From Cytidiella melzeri (taxonomy: Eukaryota; Basidiomycota; Agaricomycetes; Polyporales; Irpicaceae): a stretch of 64,000 nt of DNA. The stretch spans positions 1-64,000 of the forward strand of contig JABYQR010000118.1 of NCBI GenBank assembly GCA_022592445.1, read 5' to 3'. The position numbers were made by a program, and so were the translations under genes. The notes under the pieces are model-generated. The model made no database searches, was not told the DNA's origin, and was given only the letters and a program-made list of their open reading frames with translations. This document shows, one piece after another, positions 56,026 through 64,000 of the stretch. Numbering within the stretch: position 1 is the first letter of the stretch; every line of letters begins with the position of its first letter.

Positions 56026-56038
56026 GGGGCTCATAACC
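56026..56038 (-). other. Primer binding site, half-tRNA initiator Met
   Basis: Directly inside the 5' LTR the minus strand reads GGTTATGAGCCCC. This is complementary to the anticodon stem-loop of eukaryotic initiator tRNA-Met (GGGCTCATAACC), not to its 3' end. It fits the half-tRNA priming known from Drosophila copia. Confidence 0.8.
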
Positions 56039-57166
56039 TAACAAAGTGGAATATGTGTGCGAGGGGTAGAGGCTGTTAAGCTTCGAAGATGAGTCTTATT
56101 ATTCTTGCTGCTTCAGCAGCTCTGCTTATATACATGTCTGTATCTACTTATGTAAGCAACTACTATACATGTCTACTTCAGCTATTCTACTGTATTACTA
56201 AGTGCATGACTCATGCATGACTCATGCTATGAGTGCATGACTCATTGTATGACTAGGCTCAGCACTTGTACCAGAGGCGTACATAATGAGTAAATGACTC
56301 ATGCTAGTACTTGTCCTCAGATGTATGCTTTAGGCATCCTCTGGAGTTGTACTACGTGCTTTCCATGTCATTTCCTATGCTACTAGAACACAGGCATACA
56401 TATATGTATAGTACTACTACAACCCATATCTGTACGTGTTAAAACTATATATAATATAATATGATATGATATGTAGTTTCCCACGCCTTATTACAAGGCA
56501 GGGTCATGATCATTACGACTCCGAGACGCTTTAGGTAGCAGAGTTCCCACAATCTTAGTATGGGAATTATGCAGCCGTATATGGAAACTCTAGTAGTAAC
56601 CATCACATTAGCTGAGACGTACAGATATGGGTTGTAGTAATACTATACATATATGTACGCCTGTGTTCTAGTAGCATAGGAAATGACATGGAAAGCACGT
56701 ATGACTCCAGAAGATGCCTAAAGCATACATCTGAGGATAAGTACTAGCATGAGTCATTTACTCATTATGTACGCCTCTGGTACAAGTGCTGAGCCTAGTC
56801 ATACAATGAGTCATGCACTCATAGCATGAGTCATGCATGAGTCATGCACTTAGTAATACAGTAGAATAGCTGAAGTAGACATGTATAGTAGTTGCTTACA
56901 TAAGTAGATACAGACATGTATATAAGCAGAGCTGCTGAAGCAGCAAGAATAATAAGACTCATCTTCGAAGCTTCACAGCCTCTACCCCTCGCACACATAT
57001 TCCACTTTGTTAGTACGTCTCAGCTAATGTGATGGTTACTACTAGAGTTTCCATATACGGCTGCATAATTCCCATACTAAGACTGTGGGAACTCTGCTAC
57101 CTAAAGCGTCCTTGTAATAAGGCGTGGGAAACTACATATCATATTATATTATATATAGTTTTAACA
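56039..57166 (-). repeat. 5' LTR of the copia element, split by a solo LTR
   Basis: The two parts, 56039-56436 and 57018-57166, add to 547 bases, the length of the 3' LTR. The break carries the 5-base duplication GTACG (56432-56436 and 57013-57017) of the nested insertion. Confidence 0.88.
56437..57012 (+). repeat. Nested solo LTR of the same family, inverted
   Basis: It starts TGTTAAAAC and ends CACTTTGTTA on the plus strand, 576 bases, flanked by GTACG on both sides. It carries about 29 extra bases near 56500-56530 (GGGTCATGATCATTACGACT) that both LTRs of the host element lack, so it came from a different subfamily copy. Together with its host LTR it makes a 1.1-kb imperfect palindrome. 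Confidence 0.88.
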
Positions 57167-57215
57167 GCAAGGACCTATTGTTTTTTAAATAAAAAAATGG
57201 CAACGTCGACATTTA

Positions 57216-57450
57216 CTTTGGTGGCCCTCAGCCTCACAGTTTTTTTTGGTCCATTAGGGGTGTGGTAGGTGTTTCATGCATATCATCATGGATACCCGTC
57301 AGTTTTATGGCTCACAGCCTCACAGGATTTGTGGTGCTTTAGGGGTGTGTCATGTATATCATCATGGATACCCGTTAATTTTATGGCTCACAGCCTCGAA
57401 CAAATTTTCAAAGGTGTGTCATGTATATCATTAATCGACACCCGATGGAA
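57216..57450 (+). repeat. Imperfect tandem repeat, about 70-80 bp unit
   Basis: The unit contains GGTGTGTCATGTATATCATC, ATGGATACCCGT and TTTTATGGCTCACAGCCTC. Two nearly full copies (about 57259-57328 and 57343-57400) are flanked by partial ones. Non-coding. Confidence 0.7.
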
Positions 57451-57609
57451 CGCATCAGTTTGAGGAGACAAAGGCAGTGAGGAAAAAATAGCCAAGACAA
57501 ATGCTGAGAATAATCGACGCGGACGCTGGGGGGAGTCCCGCACTACTAGTATCTCCCACTGACAACTAGAATGGCGAGAGCGGGATGGGTTGCGTACAGC
57601 CCTACTCGT

Positions 57610-57935
57610 TACTTTTTTCACGCCGTTACAATGTAAGTACACGTCCGACGATTGATGATCGATATCACTAATGCTAGGCAGCCTTGGTGTAGTAGTATTG
57701 ATCTCTCGCGCTCGCACTGACGTGTCAAGTGCTAGGGATGTTCGACCTTCATTATGAAGTTCCTCCGAGTCTTCACATCCAACTTTTTTTGACCTCAAGG
57801 TTTGGAATCTTGTTGCTCCTTGGGCCCGCAATTGTCACTGAGGCTGACGTGATCGTCTTCCTAAGGGGAAAGCTCTAACGAGGCTGGTCGCTTTAAGGAC
57901 GCTGCCGTTGAGATCATAGATCATAATCGAATCTA
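57610..57935 (+). pseudogene. Remnant of the membrane-gene exon 2 (copy 3)
   Basis: This aligns with about 36705-37020 of the gene at 36270-38392. Matching words include CGTTACTTT, GTAGTATT, TCTCTCGCGCTCGCACT, CTGCTCCT/TTGCTCCT, GGGCC, GCAATTGTC/GCAGTTGTC and GGACGCTGCC/GGCCGCTGCC. Indels destroy the frame. It marks the third duplicated unit. Confidence 0.7.
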
Positions 57936-58375
57936 TAATGCGCCGGCAGTAACCAGAGGCGCAGAATGAAGTCGTAAGGTACAAATCGTTAACTACGAGA
58001 GCATAGCTTTGAGATAGCTCCCAAATCGAGTGAGTCGCAAGCTGTGAGCAACTAAATCAAGACTGTCACACAAGACTGGTAAGCATCTGTGCTGCAAAAG
58101 ACTATGGCACTGGTGGCACGGACAGGATTCTTCAAGTCGCATTCTTGCATACTTTATCTGCCTCGCAGAGCAGGTCTCCACCACGAAATGTCGACAAGTC
58201 CTTACACCTCCAAGTTCATATACGTGTCGTGAAAGAATGTCATTACAAGCCAGTTTCAAACTTGACTCTTCTGCTCGTGTACATGGCTGGAAGACTACCA
58301 CGTGCTCGCATCAATCCTTCACGGTTACACATCACAACAACTGCTCTCCTTTGACCTTTCCTACTGGTCCACACT

Positions 58376-59432
58376 CTAATCCAATGCGTCCAAGAGCGAG
58401 CGGACATACAGGTTCAAAAGCGACTCGTCGAGCTCACGAGCAGCGGGTCTACGGTGATGGCGGTGATTCTGGTGCTTGCCGCGGTGGTGACCGCCACGGG
58501 GTCCTCGAGCATTCAAGTTGTCGCGCTTGGCTCGACCGCCACCATATCCGAAGTGCTCTCCCTCCCTGCCTCCGCCGTCCTGACCACCATGCCTGAAGTG
58601 CTTGCCATGATGACCGTGGTGGCCGTGTTTGCCGTGCTGGCCATTGCGGAGCGCAGGCTGGCCGTGGAAACCATGACCGTGGTGGCCCTGACCGTGGTGA
58701 CCGTGGTGACCCGCACCTTGGAGACGACCTTGGAAGCCATGTTGGTGGTGACGATGATGATTCGCACCTTGGAGACGACCTTGGAAGCCATGTTGGCGGT
58801 GGTGATGACCAGGACCGCCACGGCGACCCTGACCGTCGGTCTCGTGAGGCTGACCGTTGTAATCGCTGACAAAGTTGACAAACTCGCGTCAGCGTATTTC
58901 CGAGGTGGGGTTATAAAGGAACAAAAGCACGACGTACCCAGTCTGGGGCTCACGGACGTACAAGTCAGAGAGCTCGATGTCTTCACGCCTGTTAACGTGG
59001 CCAGTGGAGTGAGGCTTGTCAGCGGCTTGGCCGTCGTGGCGGTGAGACTGGTCATGAGCCTTGCCGTCGTGGTGACGGGCAAGTAATTTGTTAAGTTCCC
59101 GTCCGAAGAGCCTGTTGAGATCTTCTTGACTAAGACTGAAAACAAAGTTGACAACACAACTGCGTCAGCAAGATGAGGCCGCAGAAAAGCAGAAGCACCA
59201 CGTACCCAGCCTCGGGCAGACCATCGGCCTCGCCATTTTGACGGACAACTAAGTCGGCAACGTCCCTTGCAGAGAGCTCGTTAAGATCAACTTCACGAGC
59301 ACTGAAATTTCTGATTCAGCGAATGGGCCCGACCGAGAGAACATTGGTGGAAACGTACGTGACAGGGACAGCGAGAGCAGGCGCCGCCGCAGCGGCGGCC
59401 GCCAGAACAATGAGAACCATAGACGAGTACAT
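58376..59432 (-). CDS. Secreted protein B3, Gly/His-rich tail
   Basis: Four exons (59432-59359, 59301-59206, 59135-58938, 58865-58376) give 285 aa; all introns are phase 2 with GTACG donors. Exon 1 is a signal peptide (MYSSMVLIVLAAAAAAAPAL). Exon 2 has NELSARDVADLVVRQNG and exon 3 NRLFGRELNKLLARH, then a His-rich insert (HHDGKAHDQSHRHDGQ) and DLYVREPQ. The last exon is Gly/His-rich with HGFQGRLQGA repeated and a run HGQGHHGHGFHG, later HGHHGHHGKHF. It closes with LLNLYVRSLLDALD. The tail resembles His-rich metal-binding or surface-binding proteins by composition only. Confidence 0.75.
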
Positions 59433-59710
59433 GGTTTAATCAAAGATGAGTGGGAAAGAAGTGTTTTGAGAGCGTTAAGAGAGGATGGGCGTCGTGAGCT
59501 GAGGCGATTGACAAGAAGTAGTGAAGAAGAGAACAAGTAAAGCTAGGCTGTAAAGGAACGGCTCAGTTCTCCTACAAAACTAAGGGAGAGAAACTCATGG
59601 CGACTTACCAGCCAGCGCCTGAAGCTTAGAAACTGAGTTTGAGGGGTACGAAGAGAAGTGGAAAGTGAGCTGAGGAAACCCTCCAAGTCCTCAGCCCAGT
59701 ATTTAAAGCA
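59433..59710 (-). promoter_or_regulatory. Leader exon, 5' UTR intron and core promoter of B3
   Basis: The acceptor CGCCTCAG precedes CTCACGACG at about 59490-59505. The donor GCGCTGGCTGGTAAGTCGCC lies at about 59603-59622, preceded by AAGCTTCAG, the same word as in the leader of the gene at 8567. A TATA-like TAAATACTGGGC lies at about 59691-59703. Confidence 0.55.
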
Positions 59711-61139
59711 TTTAGCTTCAGCGCGGCTGGTATCGGCCAACACACGTACCAGATTAATCACAGCTGCGCAGCACACACGTATCAGTCTCATCACCTGCGC
59801 AGTAACAGAGCCACCCCCTACTGCACTTGAAACTTCATGGGCGCCTACAGTACCGCAGGGTGAGTTGGTGGGACATTGATGGCAGCCCTGACTGGATGAA
59901 GGCCGTTTGACTTACTGAGCGTATAGATGCTCGCCGTTCGACGTTACGTCTACAGCCGCGAATGTGGCTGTATGTGTTTCGGCTAGAGACGAGCTGAAAG
60001 GAAGTACAGCCAACTACCGTGCTCACTGCTCAGCCCGCCTCCTAACGTAGCAGCGTCGTCGTCGAACGCAGGAAAATTCAGTCTGGGTTCGGATCAGCAG
60101 CAATCCACACTAGTTGCTTTGCGTGATGGCACCAGAGCCGTTTCGTTTCATGAATTATTGGGGTGAACTCCTGAGTGGAGAGCAGCGCATCGAGCACACT
60201 CTGACTGCCGGGTGTGGCTGCCGTGCTCGTTATTGCCTGAGGCCCCTCGAAAAAAGCAAGAAAAAGTAAAGGTTGTGCAGCAAAGGCGAAGGTGCAACTT
60301 GGTGCTTTAACCACTTCATTACGGCGTAGTCCAGGCCGAATTAGTGTTCCGACCCGTGCTTCCAAATATGGTAAACTGCAACTTGATCAGCTGGCAAAGG
60401 ACTCACGGGCTTACTAAGGAGTTGATGTGTTCACTAACAAGTTGCTAATATGCTTTCCTCCTCCTGGGTTCACTTTCCGCACGGTAGCACAAACTTCCGA
60501 CTCACACCTCTTGGAAAAAGGACTCCTGAAGCTGCCCGTCGCAAATATCCAGGGTGGGGTGCTGGAATTTACCAGGTGTCGGCAGTTCGTGGGTGTCTGA
60601 ACCGGGTCAGACTGCGACGTTTCAGCACTGGTTTGCTGTGACACTGTCACTGGCAGGAGAGCCATTGATGGCCGTGCGAGAGAGCCGAGAGTAATTACAT
60701 ACCATCATACTCGCCATTTTTTTCTTCTATGTCGCCCACCACGACTCTTCATCGCTTTGTCTCAAAAGCACCACCTGTATCGCCAGTCCGTGTTTCCTGA
60801 CGTTACCTTGATCATTGTTTCCTTGTTGAACCAAGACCAAATGTCGAGACGGTCTATGATTAGGAGAATTTTGGGACCTCGAATAATCTGAGATTGTGCT
60901 GCGGTCGACGGTAGCAGTTTGAGAATCTTAACAGTGTTGTTAGCAAGTCACGTATGGTACAGCCTCCACGCACGGCCGGCATCCTGAAACCTAATGGCGT
61001 AATATTACATGTCCACAAACCGTCAAAGTAAGCTACAACAAGTAACAACAGCATGCACAAACAGGCAGAGCTTTGCTTTAGATAGCAGCATCAGAAACAA
61101 GGAGTCTTCTATGTATATCTTACTGTTCCCTGTGTACAA
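59711..61139. other. 1.4-kb intergenic region, no gene seen
   Basis: Homology with the other two duplicated units fades at about 59880. Beyond that only short frames without domain character occur. CpG content is normal. Confidence 0.45.
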
Positions 61140-63764
61140 TCATAACCGCCTATCGTTTGCCAGTGCCTCGAGAGCTGCGTGGGTCTTGACATGCAACGCA
61201 TTCTGATGATGAGAATATAAATGTTGATGAATAAGAAACGCAAAACAGCCCCATGACGTTTGGTGTGCTCACCTCCATGCTATATTTACCCTAGCAAGAC
61301 ATGAATACCGTCAGTATCCTGAAAACAGGGGGCCGGCATACAGCCACATACTTTGCGCGATGCTGGGGCTACTTCTAGGGGTTTACCTGGTTTCGAGGAT
61401 CAGATCAGCCTGAAGCGTGATGATGGCACACGCACCGGTCTGAATAAGCTCAAGATGTTGCTTAGCTCCTTCTTTGTCGCCTTTGCATGCCTTCAAACGG
61501 CCTAATTCGAAGTCTAGAAACTACTGTCAGCTCGGCACGAGCAAGTCTCAATGCCAACGGCTTACGAGTATAGTACAGAAGAAAATGGTCGTATTGGATT
61601 TGAGAGGCATGATCTAAGACAACCTGGAATGCCGCTAGCGCGCGTGCTTCGGCCGCTGCGCATTCTGCATCTTGTGGCGGTGAAGTAGGATCTGCAACAG
61701 CGTCTGGATCCTATTGGAAACAGTAAGGATGGCGAAATGCAATGATGAATTTCTAACCGGATTGAAACCCACCGGATAAGCAAGGTACCGCAGACAGAGA
61801 CCCTCCAGGAAGCGAGAGAGACACAGATCGTCCCAGAAGCCCTTCCCGTTGTAGTATTTTGACGGATCAGAACTGTGTTCGCTGAGTTTAGCCAACATTG
61901 ATTCAATTTGGGGTAACATCTTCGTCTCAATCACCACTCTGGGCGCATGTGCAATTCCCAGGAAATAGTAACTTAGTTCTAATGTGGGCAGGCAAAGGCG
62001 ATCTCCCTGCTCTTCGAACTTGCGCACTTTCCTTGCGACGAATTTCTAGGCATGATCTCGTGAGCAGTCGCCAAATAACGAATCAAAGAGACAGCTAACC
62101 TCTAACGGTATTGACTTGCCAGCAATACGCTGTCGAAGTTCAGGCACCTTGCGAAGCAGCACCTTGGCCTCCTCCTTGTCCTTCTCTCCACCGACTTCCA
62201 ATAGACAAACAGCCGTACCGTAGGCATAAGTAGCTTTCGACCACTGTATAGTAGCATACTTCAGAACATGTTGTTCTCGATCAAGGTATGGATTACCGTG
62301 GCTTCGGCGTTCAAGTGCCTCCAACATTCCAGTGACGTCGGAATATCCCACAGAGCCAGGTTTGACACAGCCATCTCCCAGAACATTATGTGGTGGAGGT
62401 TACGATATTGGTCTTGCACATCCATTGCACGCTGATAGTATTGTAAGGCGTCAGCCGGTTGGCCTCTGCAAAGCTTCAGGCGTCCTTGCGCAAAGAGGAA
62501 GAACACTCCTGTCCGAGTATCGTGATGAGTCAAAGCAACGCAGAGCGTGGAAAATACAGACCGTTGGGATACCTATTGATGTTGTAGTTGATGATTTTCT
62601 CGGCCATACCCATGTCAACGCCTTCGAATGTGAACGCCGATAAAACAAGGTGGAAGATGATCAATGCCATGTCGCATATTGTCCGGCGAACTCCCTCATG
62701 CTCTGGTAATTGTCAGCGGGACGGTCGTGGTCGTAGTCGTGATTAGCTCACCCGAAGTGACCGCCGGCTCGCTCGACTCTGCGGTCCAACCTCCTGCTCT
62801 GTACAGAGTGTTCAAACCAATGTGCCGGTCACCCTTGTACCCAAATAGTTCGACTAGGGTGAGAAGTTTGGAGGGCAGCATTGAAAGAATGAGGTGCGAC
62901 ATTCCGACTCCAAGGTATACGCCTGACCGCAAATGAACATCGATACTCTTGTCCTCCGGACCTTTCCCTGCAGCTTGGGCCGCCGCATCGGCTTCTTCGA
63001 GGAACTTGCCCAACTGGCGGTAAATGTTGAACGCGGTCCGCATGTTCAAGCTGGAGCGAGGTTGAACGTCAGCAGAACACTCTCAGACATGAGACTCACG
63101 CTTCTTTGATAAAAGCCAGCCAGTCTCCCGAGTACGCGATGCCCACAAGGGCCTAGAGCGGCGTATTCGTCGAGGGCTCAACTATAGAGGTGTATAGCAT
63201 GACGTACCTTCTCAAACAGTGATTCTGCATATACCAGCTCCGCGTGTCTTTCCACGGCGGACATTGACTTGTAGAAACCGACGCCCGACGTGTTGAGAGA
63301 CCCTATTACAAGACCCACAAGACGAGTGGGTAACGCAGCGTTGCGTTTGCGATGCTGTTGGGCGACTGCGTTACCCTGCTTGACAGAGGTAATGGCAGCG
63401 AGGAGGTCCTGTTCGAGCGTGTTAAATGACAAGACATCTATACACATTTGCAAAGAGACGCACCTGATCCTCAAACGACATGAATCCCTTTACGCATTGT
63501 ATTAGCCCGTAACCTGTGGCAAAGTAAAGGCGCTCCCTACAGTGCAATGAACACTTGAGTATACCGTCTGACCCACACGACCACGTACTTCTTCGGATCG
63601 CTCTTTATGCAGTATTCCTCGGATTCGAGCATGTGCGACGCCAGGAACAGGTGCAGCGCATACGCTATTCCTTTCACGTCTTCCAATGCCTTCTGCTGGC
63701 TGTAGGGACCTTTCGGGGCTTGGGGCTCCTGTATCCATGCTGGAAGCGGGTATTTGGTCGGCAT
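61140..63764 (-). CDS. IML2/TTC39-family TPR protein (DUF3808)
   Basis: The start at 63764 opens MPTKYPLPAWIQEPQAPKGP, then ALEDVKGIAYALHLFLASHM. Landmarks in order are RLYFATGYGLIQCVKGFMSF, DLLAAITSVKQGNAVAQQHR, VIGSLNTSGVGFYKSM, HAELVYAESLFEKALVGIAY, SIDVHLRSGVYLGVGMSHLI, YKGDRHIGLNTLYRAGGW, VRRTICDMALIIFHLVLSAF, YPNGVFFLFAQGRLKLCRGQ and YRNLHHIMFWEMAVSNLALW. The ending is GKYSMENALHVKTHAALEAL at 61140. At least nine introns join without loss of frame. Yeast Iml2 is linked to clearance of protein inclusions and lipid droplets; TTC39 proteins are the animal relatives. The order of motifs is complete, so the gene looks functional. Confidence 0.88.
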
Positions 63765-64000
63765 GTTTCCAGAGCTGGACAAGCGACGAGACGTGGCGGT
63801 CCTTAAGCATAAGACGAAGTGAACATTCGACCGACGAGATCATCAAGGACGGAATCGACAGCTCCACGTGCTTATATGATGGCGTCCCGCTATATATCAG
63901 CATCCGAGGTCGAACATATTGGTTGGTGGAATACTTATGGGCAGACGATTCAACACACAAATCTCCTGCTTGCCAGAAATTCCTGGATTAAAACAGCGAA
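63765..64000. other. Upstream region of the IML2-family gene
   Basis: The 5' flank holds CGCTATATATCAGC at about 63886, a TATA-like element about 120 bases upstream of the start. Nothing else was seen before the window edge. Confidence 0.4.

Larger units (their letters stand above)
46356..57166 (-). mobile_element. Full-length, defective Ty1/copia LTR retrotransposon
   Basis: The element reads on the minus strand: 5' LTR at 56039-57166 (interrupted), primer site, about 4.8-kb leader, gag, pol, polypurine tract, 3' LTR at 46356-46902. The order integrase then RT then RNase H makes it Ty1/copia. GCAAG is duplicated at 46351-46355 and 57167-57171. The LTRs are 547 bases each once the nested insertion is removed, and by eye differ at only a few positions, so insertion is recent. 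Pol is nevertheless broken in several places. The 10.8-kb total is about twice the usual copia size because of the leader and a nested solo LTR. Confidence 0.92.

Overview
The window is nuclear DNA of a filamentous basidiomycete, most likely an Agaricomycete. Genes are broken by many short (about 50-70 bp) introns with GTRNGT donors. Signature families are a GH115 alpha-glucuronidase, a basidiomycete-type F-box protein, an IML2/TTC39 protein, Fes1, a BAG-domain protein, Ser/Thr-rich membrane proteins and Ty1/copia elements. The GH115 gene suggests a plant-biomass degrader (inference). No rRNA, tRNA or CRISPR was seen.

Layout. (1) 1-10 kb is a gene-poor, decayed block, very low in CpG over long stretches. 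It holds the end of one gene, a dead Cdc20-like WD40 fragment, dispersed repeats, and one intact small secreted-protein gene (8.6-8.9 kb) with a dead sister copy (5.9-6.1 kb). (2) 10-38 kb is ordinary, dense gene space: a mucin-like single-pass membrane protein, GH115, a small membrane protein, a Cys-rich probable GPI protein, an F-box protein, a divergent Cdc20/Cdh1-type APC/C activator, a BAG protein, an F-box-like gene, Fes1, a Nudix hydrolase, and three unknown membrane or disordered proteins. (3) 36-60 kb is an accessory block made of three copies of one duplicated segment: a multi-pass membrane protein gene followed, on the opposite strand, by a secreted protein gene. Only the first copy keeps the membrane gene; copies 2 and 3 keep just debris of it. 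The secreted gene survives in all three, with conserved phase-2 exons and a last exon that has become Gly/Pro/Gln-, Asp/His- or Gly/His-rich. Between copies 2 and 3 lie a 1.05-kb non-autonomous DNA transposon with an 8-bp target duplication and a 10.8-kb Ty1/copia element. (4) 61-64 kb holds an IML2/TTC39-family gene.

The copia element (46356-57166) is complete at the DNA level: 547-bp LTRs, matching GCAAG duplications, a half-tRNA-iMet primer site and a polypurine tract. Its pol, however, carries frameshifts, TGA stops and a deletion that removes the reverse-transcriptase YVDD region. Between the 5' LTR and gag it has an unusually long leader (about 4.8 kb) with two intact unknown ORFs and a third broken one. 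Near-identical LTRs on a dead pol suggest copying in trans. A solo LTR of the same family sits inverted inside the 5' LTR.

The best candidates for something undescribed are the triplicated secreted family with its hypervariable, possibly metal-binding tail and shared leader cassette, and the cargo-bearing copia element. Exon models were read by eye from splice signals and frame continuity.
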